Shown: positions 52,301 to 64,000, counted from the first letter of the stretch. The stretch: 64,000 nt of DNA from Megalonaias nervosa (GCA_016617855.1 JAECUM010003192.1:1-64000), one strand, 5' to 3'. The notes: generated from the sequence alone by a model not told the origin. Numbers and translations are program-made.

Positions 52301-55300
52301 CATGCTCAGAAATGAAGTTTTATCTTGCAGTTTAAAGTATATAGCATAATATCTTTAGCATGCAAAAATTCTCCATATAGTAATAGACATTTGGAATTGC
52401 AAGGTTTCAGCTTTAGATTAAGTATCGTTTAAGCTAATGTACTTTTGAACTTTATTGTATGATAATGAGCATAGACACAATTTTGATGTTAAATCCTGTC
52501 ACAGAAACCTAAAATGAAAGCTCCTTCCAAAACGGTGATCATGCTATGCTGAATCTGTGGTAGATTAAAAAAAGATTTTTCCAGACTGCAGATCTTTGCT
52601 TAAAAATGTGTGACGGAATCTTGGTTTCATCTGTAGAATATTCTGCTGTTTTTATGACTTATATCCTGTAATGTGAAACATAATTTACTGCCAGAGTGGC
52701 ATGTTAAAATTGTAAATAAATATACCTGAACCATCTTCATTTGCCTGGATTATTATTCCTCTTGAAAACTTAGTTTAATGGGGTATACTGGAGTAAAAAT
52801 CGTTCCTTTCAACATTCACCTATTTTTTGTTTTCTTACTTTAGTTTCGGAAACCATTGCAGTCTTGTCATGAAACTTGTATTCTTTTTGTACCATAGCTT
52901 GATAGTTTCCGGTGAAAAGAAAAGATGGCCTTTTTCTGATTTGTCCAAATTTTTTTTACATATTGTTTAAATCGATTTATACTTTATCTGGTTATATATC
53001 CCGAAACATTGTAGATGTCTTCATGAACTTGACTGATAGAAGATTAAACTTTGATTGGTACCTGTAGAGATGTCCCCATATTTTCGACAGTTGTAGTTAC
53101 AATTAACATTTCTGTAGCTGATTATGGTGTCTTATTAAAAATTTGTAACTTATTGTATCATGACTAGACAGTGTGTCTTGCGTGGAATATATTCTTGCAA
53201 ACATTATCAAGAGACATGATTTCATTTTTTTAAAACTGTATCCCAATAATTACAGGGTAAATGGGTGCCAAGAAGGGATGACAACAACCCCAAAACAATT
53301 GATCAGATTCATCGAGAAGTAGCACAAGAAGCGCAAGACCGGGCCATGTTTGTGCAAACCTTGCCAGAAGCCAAACCCCAGAAGGGAAGTGAGTATCATC
53401 AGAATTGTACACATTGCTCAGCAAGTTGGTATTTAACATGGCTTAGTGGGATCTGGTGTCGAGTCGCACCACATAAGACACAAGTTAAAATGGTCCAATT
53501 TCAGTAACCAAGATTTGTCATCTTTTGACAATAATTCAACCCTTTCTAATGGGAAAGCTGGTAAAGAGGCAAGCGAACAATGTTTTTATTAGTGTTCACT
53601 TGCAATATCTTAATACATTCATAATAACTAGTGTATTAAAGAAAATGTATTTAACTTTCTTAAAATTAGTACCTGTTTAGAGTTCTGTGTTTGACTAAAG
53701 GTTTAAGACTTTGCTTTCTGGAATGCATATGCTCAATATTTTTTTTGTAACCTGAAGGTCGTGGCAGACCTGGACAGCCCAGTGGCCCCATGGGTGGTGG
53801 AGCAGATGGTTGGAACACAGTATCTCGAGCCCCACTCAGGACAGATACAACCATTGATCCCACCAAACTCAAACTCTTAAAGGTAAGATGCATCTTGTGC
53901 AGTTATATACTTTATTTACCTCATCTTGTAATGACTCGTATGTTAATCAATACCCATTCCAATATTTTCCAACTGTAAAGAAGCCTGTGCAGATTGCATA
54001 AATCCATTTTCCAGGTAAATAGATTGCTGTTTTAAAAAATGCAGAAGATTCAGATGTAATTGTAACTTGCACGAGTGGAATGGGTAAAACCTTGACAGAA
54101 TGAGACAGCATGTAATTTCAATAGGATTGTGTCAGTGTGTATTTTGAGAGTCATGGTGGCTTAGTGGTCCTTGCAACCGAAAGGGTGTGGGTTTGAATCT
54201 GAACATTGAATCTGTCCAAGTCTGCTACCGTGGTGTGCCATTGGGTAAGGAACTTTGCTGCAGTATAGTTGGTACTAATTGATCTGCATAAATCACTACA
54301 CCAAATCCGTCAGAAATGGATTTATTATCTAACATGTTTAAAGTTTCTTAATCCAAAGTCTGTTTCAATTTGGCATCCTAATAGAAACCTCTTTAGAAAT
54401 TTGAGTTGCCATATGAATTTTACACTCCTTTGCGATAGGATTATGCTTTGGTTGATAGTAAATTTTCAGTATGGAGGAGTAACAGTTATTCTTCGTGATG
54501 CAGGAATGTCAGAATTTGCCCATCGAGCGTAATTTAGCGTGGAAAATTATTTCGTTAGTAATAGACAGAACTTGGCAAAGGTTCTACAAATCTTGTACTC
54601 AAGGTCAGTTGCAGGTTTTTGTAATCAAACTGTCAGATGTCTCTGAAAATAAAGCCTATTTTCTGTATTTTTGGAAGAAGTATGATTAGTTAATTCATAG
54701 TTGCCTGAATAGAAAGCAGAAAGTTGCTCCATTTCAACTGTTTTTCAACATTGTTTCAGCCGAATGACAGTGAAAACATTCAGCTTGGCCCAGGTGGTGG
54801 AGCTGCACGGTTGGGCTGGTTCAAGGGTAGCACAGGGGTCGGGGTCAGATCACAAGAGGGAGAGCGACCTAATCCACCAGGCAATAGGTATGGTACATTG
54901 ATTTACTCTTCATAAGAAATAAAGCAAGAAAGATTTTACAACTTCTTTGATACTTGATTAATTTCTTTGTAAATAAAATTCTTCAAGGTACATTTGTATT
55001 TTGATATATTTTAGATATGCCTTTTTTTCGGCATAATACCCTATGTATGTTTTGGTGTGTTTGTTAAATATTGGTTCCTTTGTTCCAAGTATTTGCATTT
55101 CAAAGTGTAACCCATTTCTGTAGATTATTAATTTACTGCTGCATCTCCTGATTCAAAAGGAAGTGCCAGCATTTGACTTGGACGTGGTCAAATTAAGGGA
55201 TTGCCAAGAAAATAAAACTTACATCCTTTAACAGTCCAGTTTTAACCACTATGTTTCTAAGGGGGTCATTAACGTAAAACCGGACGTGACCTTGCAATTA

Positions 55301-58300
55301 TCATGCCAAATCGCCTGATTGGAATTCTGCTGTATATGCACGTATTGTTTACAGTAATATGTCGTCATAAGCTGTGTTCAGAACTCCCAGAGTATGAGTG
55401 ATTTTATTTTTTTTGAGTGGATCACAATAGAGTTCTTACAGACCCTCAGGCTCCCCTATTGTCACATTCAGGGGATTCACTTGAATTGCATAATAGACAT
55501 ATTGTTTAATTATTATTGTGTAATTGATAGTGTTTAGTAGGCATTTAAAAGAAAGATTAAAAGGAATGGATGACGTCTATATTCATTCTAGGAATTTAGC
55601 ATATCCTACAATGGATTCATGTAATGATATGAATGTTTATGCAGACATGAACTTGTTTGTACGCTTTCAGTTTATTTTATTGTGTTTGCGATACTATCAT
55701 GATACATATTTTATTGAAGAAAATTATCGCAGTACTTGTGATGTGACATGATTGGCACAACCTCACAAGTCCTCAGAATATTGGTGACTTGTACTGCTAA
55801 AAGATCTTGTTCCTCACATAATTATTTAAGTGCCAGTCCTAAATAGGTTCTGTTACGAAGAACTATTTATTTAACCTGGGATACTTGCAGTATTGAATCA
55901 TTCAGGTTGAGCAAAATCGCCCACCAGACAATGCTACAGTAGGACAGTTACCTTTTGGGGAAGGCAATACTGTTATATATGGTTATTTCTCGACAAGATG
56001 ATAGTAGATGAAAATGTGCACAGTAACTTCTCAAAATGGACTTTTAACTTCTTGTTGGATATTTAAGAATTGCTTTGTTCAGCGACAAGAATTGTTCCGA
56101 GCTTATTATAGTTTGGGTTATCAGTTTTAACCATTTTGAAAGTGTCCAATGTTTCTCTCTAGAAGTGTGAACCGGAGCTGACTTTTCGTCCCGAGAATAT
56201 TGTGAGTTAAAAAGTTGGATTTTAATGCAAATAGGTATCCTTTTCAGGGCTATTGTTGCCCAGAGACCATCTGAAGAGAGAAGTGGTGGGCGAGAACCTG
56301 AACGTGCTAAGACGGTGGAAAAGCCATCCACTCCTGTCCAAGAGTTCACAGATGACCAGATGTTAAGCAAGACCCGTGCTATTATGGATGAATATCTGCA
56401 TATACAAGATGTTGGGGTAATGATTTGTTTGGGTGATATTTCTCAAAAAGGAGTAAAAAAAAGAAAAATCAGTAAAATATGTTTACATCATATTTGTAAA
56501 GATATTAAAAAATTTCAAGGCCATGGTTGGTCTGAAATGTTAATTAGTTTGTTTATAGTTGTACAGAGGATTGCAGGCAGACTCTGTCTCATTTGCCTAG
56601 AGCAGAGTTGTTTGCACCAAAATGAGGACTAGTTCAGGTTTTATGGGCAGACTCTTATTTTCTCCTTTCACAATAATGGAGCCTGCAAAAGTTCTATCCA
56701 GCTTGTGGCTTAATCCAATTCTTCATAGTGTTTGACCTTGTTACAAGACACCTAGTCTGTATGACTTAACTTGATATCAGATTAGCTTAAGCATAAGTAA
56801 ACTTTTGGCATCGGGCTAAAATTTTGGCCAACTACAGCTTTCTGTCTAGGTGAACCAGATTATCTGCTGCAGCATGTTTTTTTCATGGCAGCAAAGGCAA
56901 ATTGATTTCTTTTATTCCCTTGTCATGTTTCTTATGAAAATGAATTCTGTCCATTATATTTTCTCCTATTAGATGCTGTAAGGTACTTATTGGGCACTTT
57001 GTGCACACCTGAGACCTAACAAGTTTATTGCTGCCTAACATGACATCACCACAGGTCTATCACGAGGCAACAACAGAAACTTTAAAACAATTCAGTCATA
57101 AAAAATGAGAACAGTCGAACTCTTTGAGTAATCCATACACATCAGTTGCAAGCAGATAGAGGCGAGTTCATACTAAATGTAAGAATCTCAGTTCTGTTCT
57201 AATATCTTACTATTGGTTTTGCAGGAAGCCGTATCATGTGTCCAGGAGCTGAGCTCATCATGTAGTCTTCACTTGTTTGTGTACAACGCCCTGAATCAGG
57301 TCCTGGAAAGGTCAGAGGTTGCTCGAAGGCAGACGGGGGTTCTCCTGCATGGTCTAGTCAAAAATAATGTTCTCTTGGTGGATACTTATGTCAAAGGGTG
57401 AGTAGGTATCAAATCTGGTTTAATATGTAAAGATGACTTGCAGGGATATTTGACCCACTTACATTATGGTATTTATCTAATGATTATTACACCCTGCTCA
57501 TGTACGAGATTTGCATTATTGCTTTTAGCCAATGATAAGCATATGCATGTGGTGTGCAGTATTTACCTTACTGCATTTATCCACTAAACTGATCCCACAT
57601 GTTATATATTATGTACATTACTGTATTTATCAAATGATAAGCACACCCAACATGCATATTTTTTAAAATTAGTACTTACTTGCGATATCTTTGCTAATAA
57701 ATCCATTCATCTTTATTGTCGTATTCATTAGACTTGCTCCCTGGTCTTGACACTGACTGTTTAAAATATCTGTAGTAGTAGAAGATGCAGCAAGGTTACT
57801 CTATTCAGTCAGTAAAATCACATGTAAATTTAAATTTGTAAGATTTTTTAATTACTTGTGAAGATTTCATCTTACACTGGCAAAGTTTGGATGCTGTTGA
57901 AACTTGTAAATTTTTCTGCAGTATGGAGGAGGTAGATGAGTCATCATAAACCTGCATGACTCATTCTCTGCATTTCCTTTTTGATACTGTTTAAATGTAC
58001 TAAATATTTCACAAGGTCTAACAGTATGTAGTGCCTTGAAATCTGAATTGCCCATATCCTTTGCAGGTTAAATGAGATCCTGATGTTCGCTGAAGATATG
58101 GAGATAGATATTCCAAAGATTTGGGAATACTTGGGTCAGCTTATTGGCCCCATGGTACAGGATGGCAGTGTGCCCCTTGGTTTCCTCAAACAGGTCTGTG
58201 AACCCCTCAAAGCCAATGGCAAGTCCGGCATTCTTGTTGCGGAAATTCTCCACGATGCCAGTCACAGAGAGGTCAGTTCTGCAGGATGTATACCACAAAC

Positions 58301-61300
58301 CAACTTTTTTCTGAGGGCTATTCCATTTACATTGTACCCAGGGAAGGCACCTTTTTAAAAATATATGCCAGGGTACTCAGATTGCCCAAAGAGTTCATAT
58401 GAAAACTGCGAAATTCTAAAATGCGTGTGTGGGTGACTATTCTATATTAAAAGTGCCTTCCCAGGGTCCCATGTATATTTTACTGGAACAACCCTCCTGC
58501 CGTTACCAGACAGTTGATAATTCTCTGCCAGGAAAGTGGCTGGGCATATGATTCCTTTGAAAGAAGTTTCACTAGAAAAGTATTCACCAGGTCATGAAGG
58601 TTACAAGTAGTTAAGTAATAATAATGCTTAATTGACGAAGTTTGTTATTTCAGCATTAGAAATGTTTCATAGGTATTCATGTATACATTATTCAGGGTTT
58701 GTTTTTTTGCTGATTAATTGAGGAACGAATGCATGCGCTTATGTTTCATGTACACTTTATTTTGATAGATGTGCTAACTTGCCAGTTCTTGTTTTAGTTA
58801 AGTGTCATATTTGGCACAAATAGGCTATACATGGTGACGATTTTGCTGGAATTCCAACAGAAATGACCCTTAAAATACACAGACATGATTTTTCTCCGTT
58901 TTAAAGCAGAATTCCACTTTTCTACTGACTTGAATGAGATTTTTCTTGATATAGTCTGTTTTTTTATCATCTTCGATCCGTTTTTTTTTTTACAAACGGT
59001 CTGTCTGGTCCCATTCCTCAACTTCCCTTGTAAAGTTTTCGTTCCATATATTAGTTAGCACTCGACTGTCATAAAGAGTATTCTGATTGGTCAAAAGTTT
59101 AAATTCATCCAATGAATCTTCGTGTAATGGAAACTGATGGCAATGGAAGGAAGAAGCATGCTTGCAAAACATGGCATCCCAAGTTGTTGATGTCTCACTG
59201 GACAGTTTATTTGAAGAATTTTCATCCGACATTGACCTATTGCAGAAAATTGAGAATAATTTTACATTGAAGATACAAATAAAAACAAATGAATGATTTT
59301 TGTAGAAAGCATGCATGTGAGATTTTGACTGAGGTAATCAGGTTAATTCCTTATACAACTGGTGGCTTTTATACTGAACCAACACTGCCACCAACCCCTC
59401 TTTTTACATTCATTTTTGACAGCAAAGAGCTATTTTGACTATTTTCCTGTGACAAGGCAGCTAAAAGAATCGGTATGTGCCTTATGCATGAATAAAGTTC
59501 ACTAGTACTATAACAAATTAGCATACTTTTCATCACCCCTCAACCATCTCGATTGTTAGATATTTACCTCTGTAGCAGACATACGTAAATATGCAAGCCA
59601 AGTCAGCTGTTCATTTGCAGCCCAAGTTGCCCATTTGATCTCCAGTGCTAGTCTAACTGTGACAGGTAGTCACCAAATAAGCCAACACATTTTCAAGCCT
59701 AACTCAAATGTAAATCTAAACCACATCACAGATTTAGCTTCTGTGTGAATTTATAAATTCCAGGCTTATGATTATTAAGTTCATGCCCTCTACGTTAAAA
59801 ATTAGGGAGGTGTCAAAATATGAAACTATCCAGTGAGACTTGAGAGAGACCATGGCACAAAAAGTTTAGATAAAGGTTTAAAAAACGTATGGAAATGGGA
59901 ACGGCTGGAGCGAAAAGTTGACGGCAATTTAATTGGTTAGTTTATAAGAAAACTGAACACTAGAGGACTGGCATTTTGTGACCTCTGCAGGAAAGATCTG
60001 AATTACATTAATTGCGGTTGGAAGAGTTTGGAACAGCACCTACAGAAAAATTGAAGCTCAGATGGCACATAGCTGCCAACTGTCCCGTTTTTTCCGTATT
60101 TGTCCTGTATTTTGGACCTGAATACGGGTGTACGTTTTTTTTTGCAAAAAATACGTTTTTTAAATTAAAAAAATAATAAAAGATTTCCTTGCAATTTTCA
60201 GTTTAGAACGAGCACTCGGTTCCATTCTGAAAGAAATGTATCGCATGTATATAGGAATACAGTTCTACAATATGATTGGTTCATTTGAAATCGAGGCTAC
60301 CATGCCTGTCTTATCCGCCATATTGGATTTCGCAAACAGTTACCACTACCACTGTGTCTCATCTTCATAATATTCAACTTCTAATCCTGTTGAATAGGAA
60401 AGCAGAATATTCAGAATTTTCACCAGACAAGACAAGAAAACAGAACTGAAAGAACAATTGTGCTGTCTTGTTTAGATTTGTGAAATCATCTAGTAAAGGA
60501 GAAGACTTTAAGTTTTGAAAATTGTGTAATGTGATTTCGCTATTGGGCATGGAGGCGCACATGAAACACAAGAGCATGAAAAAGCTAATAAACATCAGCT
60601 TTCTTCTTCATCATACACAACTCAGCCTGAACTTGGATGTATATAAATACCAGAGAGAACCTTGATGTAATTCGATCGAAATTCGGTTTATTAAATTTCT
60701 TTTAGAAATGAACCTTCCTCTTTCAGTTACTAGTGTTGCTGGCGATATATTTTGCACGCATTTTCCAGACGGTAAAATCGCAAAGGATTACTCGTATGCT
60801 AGAATGAAAACAGTTCAGTAAGAAAATCACACAGAATTGAGATCATCAATGACAGTGGTACATTGGAATCGATAATAACTGAAAAGAAAATAAACAAGGT
60901 GTGGAAAAGGCTCCTATAAACAGCCTGTGTCTGAGTGTGTTGCACTCTTGCACCTTCTGAATGAGCACCCGAATAGAACAATGTGCCCGTCCAGAAAATG
61001 CAAGTGTGCAACACATGCATCTTTGACATTAAATAATTATGTAAGGCACTGTCCTACATTACTGATGGTTGTATATGCTGAAAGTAGTTACATAATGCAT
61101 TAAAATTTTACAAATCAGTTTTTGGTTCTGAAAATCAGTATTTTTGTCATAAGGAATCAGTATTTTTGTACTTGGGGGTTGGCAGCTATGGATGGCATCT
61201 GGAAAAAGTGCAATTTAATTACTATAAGAGGAAAGATTTCTTGCATGAGAGAACAGATGTAGCCCTCTTTCATAATATGCGTACTGCATGTTGCCAATAC

Positions 61301-62765
61301 AAGCACTAGCTTGAAAGGAAAAAGGCTGTCGTTGAGAAGGAAAAGAAACAATTGCACATTGAGCCAAAACAGTCAGTGGTGACAAAAAGGAAGGCTAAAG
61401 AAATCTTTGCCAAAGCTGCAAAAAGAGCTCAGCTGGCATATCAACCGGTTGTGTTCAATGGAATACAAGTGAATATATGGGATTATTTGCATATAGTTGA
61501 TGTACTTGGGTGTTTATTTTACAGATTTGTTATGAAAAGAGAGAAGTATTATGTTTGCTGCAAAAATTTACGAATTATTGTGACTTAATTATGATGTGAA
61601 CACTGACATACACATGAAATAACTTCAGCATCAGTAGTATTGGAGAACAAATTCATGTGACAATAAATATTGTGAAATTATTCAAGTTGAACATTTTTGG
61701 AAAGTTTATTAGTTTTCAAACGATTGTTCTGTTTTATATTATGATCATAAGTTGCAGCAGGAGCAGTTTTTGTATGATTGTAAAATGTCTTTTTGGTCGG
61801 GGGCCTTCTGCCCCCTGGACCCATGGATCAGGGGTGCTGCCCCTCGAGACGTTGATGGGGGAGGACCCCCAAACCCCCTTAAAACTTTTTCAGCTATTTT
61901 TATGGAAGACCAAAATCATGTCTGAATAAAGACCGAAGGAATAAAAGTTCAAAATAAAAGAAAAGTGACTGTTTGCAGTATCCAGATTCTGACTTGCCAC
62001 TGTTTGATTCTGATCCATTTTTCCTATTAGGTTCAGTTGATTTGGTCAGGGAAGCAGCCTAACTTGATTGGAATATCTCAGACACTTTAACAACATATTT
62101 TGTGATTCAAAGCGTCTGCATGATCAAACTGTTATTTGTTTCAAAAAAATGGCATCCAACAAGCAACATATTACGATGAAAGGGACAATAAATGAAAGAA
62201 AAAAAAAATAAAGTTTGAGTAGTACTGAAGAACTAAATGGAATATGCAGGTTCTTGAGGGGAAAATATCAGAAGGACAATAATATTTTGTTACCCCTTAC
62301 TGAAAACCGGTCCAACTTAAGGAAAAATTCTACTGCCTTACTGAGAAGGCCTTGTTAGTGTTGGCAAGTCTGGAAGCAAATGGCAAGCGTTGTTGACTAA
62401 GCCCGAGGCTTGAACCCACACAGACAGTAACAGGTGAGATGTCAGTGAACACCTTAGATCACTCAGCCACCCCGGGCTCCATCCAGATATGACATTATTG
62501 AAAGTTTTGGCATATTCTCTTAATGTCTGAAAATAATAGCAAAAAATAAAGCTGTTGAATGTTGTAAACTCCATCCCCCCAAAAAATAAAGTGGGACAGA
62601 ATCTGATGTTTCTGAATGCATGTACTATATCCCGTTTTAATATATTTAACCAAATCTGTTTTGTTTCAGGGTCATAAGAAAGTCGGAAAGTTGTGGGCTG
62701 AATCGGGACTGCATTGGTCAGATTTTGTTCCGAAGAACCAAATTGATCAGTTCCTTTCTGAGAAG
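40955..62765 (+). CDS. EIF4G: Eukaryotic translation initiation factor 4 gamma (eIF4G), partial
   Basis: Scaffold of the cap-binding complex eIF4F; it bridges eIF4E, eIF4A and eIF3 in the cytoplasm. There are 17 exons: 40955-41195, 42167-42300, 44384-44476, 45025-45213, 47942-48079, 49403-49462, 50256-50399, 50875-50954, 51538-51694, 52189-52293, 53256-53388, 53758-53882, 54760-54887, 56248-56416, 57225-57397, 58067-58271 and 62670-62765. All junctions are GT-AG and in phase; the total is 2370 nt (790 codons). Order: acidic region, eIF4E-binding exon, Arg/Gly-rich linker, MIF4G, linker, MA3, start of the last region. The first exon has no ATG, so 5' exons (PABP-binding part) are upstream and not found. 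The W2 (eIF4E-kinase-binding) end lies past the window. It is an eIF4G1/3-type gene, not the shorter DAP5 type, because the eIF4E-binding exon is present. Whether 1 or 3 cannot be told in an invertebrate. Confidence 0.95.
41938..42085 (+). repeat. Old tRNA-like SINE fragment, family C (copy 1)
   Basis: It has an A-box-like 'ggtcagttagtagagcattgg' head. Further on is the 'gtgtctttgggaaaggcattt' motif common at the 3' side of tRNA-SINE bodies. Related to 54149-54290. It lies in the first eIF4G intron seen here. Confidence 0.5.
42167..42300 (+). CDS. EIF4G: eIF4G exon: eIF4E-binding motif (altered)
   Basis: It starts [18 protein letters not shown] and then reads P-L-Q-L. The canonical eIF4E-binding helix is Y-x4-L-phi. 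Here the conserved Leu position is Pro (codon CCT), followed by Leu. The rest of the exon, to the [11 protein letters not shown] end, is normal for the family. Confidence 0.9.
43193..44105. mobile_element. Solo LTR (Gypsy-like) in an eIF4G intron
   Basis: The 913-bp unit begins TGTTACGT and ends ACGTAACA (TG...CA with an 8-bp inverted terminal repeat). It is flanked by 4-bp duplications 'ctat' at 43189-43192 and 44106-44109. No coding sequence lies inside, so it is a solo LTR. It contains 'tctcgcgaga' (43564-43573), a known strong promoter element (BANP-type motif), a TATA-like 'tttaaatac' about 20 bp later, and AATAAA-like signals near its end. It lies between the eIF4E-binding exon and the next exon. 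Confidence 0.78.
43564..43573. promoter_or_regulatory. TCTCGCGAGA palindrome in the solo LTR
   Basis: Perfect 10-bp palindrome of the CGCG-core element known from CpG-rich animal promoters. Inside the LTR it would be part of the element's promoter. Any effect on eIF4G is speculative. Confidence 0.5.
46600..47180 (+). pseudogene. hAT-like transposon zinc-finger relic in an eIF4G intron
   Basis: Frameshifted pieces read Y-A-S-T-Y-P-D, then a finger remnant with [15 protein letters not shown] followed by a S-F-R-T-N segment. Next come [15 protein letters not shown] and K-Y-G-S-A-R-T-K-like stretches. The order matches the N-terminal finger and following region of hAT-type proteins common in marine invertebrates. 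Multiple stops. The transposase catalytic core is absent. Confidence 0.6.
47942..52293 (+). CDS. EIF4G: eIF4G exons: MIF4G (HEAT-repeat) domain
   Basis: Six exons encode the eIF4A/RNA/IRES-binding MIF4G domain. It opens [14 protein letters not shown], then [62 protein letters not shown] and [11 protein letters not shown]. All are highly conserved signatures, with no lesions. Confidence 0.95.
49308..49390. repeat. (TTA)n microsatellite next to an eIF4G splice acceptor
   Basis: About 27 TTA units end 12 nt before the first base of the exon at 49403, replacing the usual polypyrimidine tract and probably the branch-point region. Confidence 0.95.
53256..54887 (+). CDS. EIF4G: eIF4G exons: linker between MIF4G and MA3
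   Basis: Three exons. The first has W-V-P-R-R and K-T-I-D-Q-I-H, conserved just after MIF4G. The second is Gly/Pro-rich, followed by D-G-W-N-T-V. The third is Gly-rich, with L-G-P-G-G-G and a R-L-G-W-F-K-G segment. This linker carries the eIF3-contact and phosphorylation regions in vertebrates. Conservation is lower, as expected. Confidence 0.88.
54149..54290 (+). repeat. tRNA-like SINE fragment, family C (copy 2)
   Basis: The head reads 'ggtggcttagtgg' and the B-box-like part 'gggtttgaatc'. It is followed by 'cattgggtaaggaacttt', resembling the conserved 3' motif of copy 1. Confidence 0.55.
56248..58271 (+). CDS. EIF4G: eIF4G exons: MA3 domain
   Basis: Three exons encode the second eIF4A-binding HEAT domain. 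It starts near [20 protein letters not shown], continues A-V-S-C-V-Q-E-L, then [14 protein letters not shown], and ends [12 protein letters not shown] with I-L-V-A-E-I-L-H. It is intact. Confidence 0.93.
58313..58496. mobile_element. Small MITE (184 bp) with imperfect terminal inverted repeats
   Basis: The ends GAGGGCTATTCCA and (reverse complement) GAGGGTTGTTCCA match with two differences. The similarity continues to a shared 'cagggaaggcac' about 25-36 bp in on each side. No coding capacity. Target duplication is unclear (only 'ct' on both sides). It lies 42 bp into an eIF4G intron. Confidence 0.65.
59885..61590 (+). pseudogene. Old transposon-type finger gene relic, split by a younger insertion
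   Basis: Before the insertion, a frame reads W-E-R-L-E-R-K-V, then [20 protein letters not shown]. This is a single finger with the C-x2-C ... H pattern typical of transposon-derived proteins in invertebrates. After the insertion, related-looking basic coding sequence continues to about 61590. Stops and frameshifts are present. Its family cannot be named with certainty. Confidence 0.5.
60068..61190. mobile_element. Non-autonomous DNA transposon, 1.12 kb, 13-bp perfect TIRs
   Basis: It begins 'catagctgccaac' (60068-60080) and ends 'gttggcagctatg' (61178-61190), a perfect inverted pair. The flanks 'gatggca' at 60061-60067 and 61191-61197 are identical 7-bp duplications. Inside, near 60500-60590 on the plus strand, is a finger remnant (F-K-F, then [12 protein letters not shown]), but no transposase core. 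Superfamily uncertain: 8 bp would be hAT, and only 7 match. Confidence 0.72.
61786..61890 (+). repeat. GC-rich repeat remnant
   Basis: An abrupt GC-rich block in AT-rich DNA ('gggggccttctgccccctgg', 'ggggaggacccccaaacccc'). Such blocks are typical of ends of invertebrate DNA transposons. No TIR partner was found. Confidence 0.45.
62384..62481 (-). repeat. tRNA-derived SINE, family B (copy 2)
   Basis: On the minus strand the head reads 'cccggggtggctgagtgatc', then 'gtgggttcaagcctcgg' as the B box. It matches the heads at 1405 and 63838. Confidence 0.65.
62670..62765 (+). CDS. EIF4G: eIF4G exon after MA3 (last in window)
   Basis: A 32-codon exon, [16 protein letters not shown], then a donor GTAGGT. 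In phase with the preceding exon. The remaining C-terminal exons (W2 domain) should follow beyond base 64000. Confidence 0.88.
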
Positions 62766-63837
62766 GTAGGTTTAATCTTTCATTTTATGCAAATTGCTTC
62801 ATGTATACTGTGCCGTAAAGGTGCAGTGTACTACAGTATGGTGTTTGTGCATCCATCCATCTGTATCATGCTGTACATTAACTAGAATTCTCCATCATGT
62901 AGTGTTGACTAAAAATTGTGGATGACTAGTGCTTAATAAAAGAAGCCTGTTGATCATAGAAATTATTATAGTTCTGCATAACAGACCTGAAGTAAAGTTT
63001 GTGGCTGGCATCGTTTGAGATCAGGTAGAAGACTTCCAATTTTGTTGTAAAGTTTGGTAACTGGATCAAAATGAAAAATGGTTTCTACTTATAGTGTCTG
63101 TTCTCGACCAAAGGGTGTGAATGACATAATTTCAGAAGAAAGAGGCCATTTGATTTGGGATTGAAGGCCAAGGTCATAGTGTACAGTAAAACTGGTTGTG
63201 TATAATGGTTTTAATTGTAGACAACATACCTTGACGATAATTTGTAGTGGGCTTACATGGTAGGTTTGGAAGAGGCCTATTGATTTTGGGATTATCAAGA
63301 TCAATGGACAAAGTCAGTATGACTCCAAGATGAAATGGGTCTTGCTGAATAACTGTTCTTAAACAAGTTCCTTAACTTGGTGTAGTGGTTTGCTTGCACT
63401 TGAATGATAAAGAAACCTAAAGATATTTACATGATAGTAAATACTAAACCTTTTTATATTTTATCTTTTAGTGGTGAACGTTTGATCTTCCAGTTTATTT
63501 ATATCTGATTTCTTTGTTTCTAGTTTTCAAATTGGCACCATTTGACCAGTATTTTGCATTGATGCCATTAAACCATAATGCATCAACCATGCCATCCTTA
63601 GAGGGCCGTTAAATAATAGTTGGGTCTGTAATGTGAAAATCATAGCACCTGTCTTTCTACTTTTTTAAATTGTTGGAAGGCTTCAGAAATAATCATACAT
63701 GTCCAGATAAATAAATGCAGATTTCACTTGGCCAAAAAAGTGTTGCTTTTGAGAGGCTCTGCATGTTTTATTTGTTTGGAAATTTATGTAGACATAAAAT
63801 ATTTTAAAATTGATAAATTTACTTTTGAAATTTTGCG

Positions 63838-64000
63838 GATCCAAGTGGCCAAGTAGTCTGAAGTGCTATCCGTTAGGGATCACTGCCATCTCACCTGTGT
63901 GTGTGGGTTCAAGTCTCGGGTTCAGTCATCATGGGTACATGAGAAAGCTTGCCAGTAGCTTCCTGTGGGTTGGTGGTTCTTTCTGGTGTTTTTCCATGTT
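63838..64000 (+). repeat. tRNA-derived SINE, family B (copy 3), cut by the window end
   Basis: The head 'ccaagtggccaagtag', B box 'gtgggttcaagtctcgg' and body 'gagaaagcttgccagtagct', 'gggttggtggttct' match copy 1. It continues past the window. Confidence 0.7.

Noticed and set aside
58990..59316. 108-residue minus-strand frame in an eIF4G intron
   Set aside because: No family motif, no splice partners and no repeat signature. It could be a transposon scrap but cannot be supported.

Overview
The window is animal (metazoan) nuclear DNA. Genes are split by GT/AG introns, intergenic DNA is AT-rich, and tRNA-headed SINEs with (CA)n tails, many microsatellites, LINE, LTR and DNA-transposon relics are present. 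The gene families (a P2X7 C-terminal-domain gene, a THAP gene, a TRIM exon, eIF4G) and a Polinton-type viral remnant fit a lophotrochozoan, most likely a mollusc. The phylum is inferred, not proven.

Layout. 1-18 kb is gene-poor: a degenerate repeat field (0.9-3 kb), a decayed non-LTR retrotransposon (3.2-6 kb) preceded by a perfect 43-bp palindrome, a hAT-type MITE with an exact 8-bp target duplication, and SINEs. At 18.4-23.7 kb two small genes converge. On the plus strand is a P2RX7_C-type gene, now broken, whose last exon is repeated three times. On the minus strand is a four-exon THAP zinc-finger gene. Both carry the same ETS/CRE-like motif just before their start codons. At 27.1-31.0 kb seven phase-consistent exons form a 252-residue gene I do not recognise. 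At 33.8-34.8 kb is the large first exon of a TRIM (RING/B-box/coiled-coil) gene.

At 35.8-37.0 kb is a 52-bp AT-rich satellite. Beside it, at 37.1-40.7 kb on the minus strand, is a compact virus-like cassette: a Polinton/adintovirus-type cysteine protease, an Ala-rich membrane protein, a protein with phage tail-fibre-like repeats, a frameshifted membrane protein, a 257-codon frame with two stops and a 113-residue ORF. It is packed with gaps of a few bases and one ATGA overlap.

From 40,955 to beyond 62,765 on the plus strand lie 17 exons of eIF4G (790 codons, every splice phase consistent): the eIF4E-binding exon, the MIF4G domain, a Gly/Arg-rich linker, the MA3 domain and one later exon. The 5' end and the W2-domain end are outside or not found. 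Its introns carry a solo LTR, a hAT-like relic, a nested DNA transposon, a MITE and SINEs.

The strongest leads are the tail-fibre-like gene in the viral cassette, the unknown seven-exon gene, the P2RX7_C/THAP pair with mirrored promoter motifs, and a Leu-to-Pro change in the eIF4E-binding motif of eIF4G.
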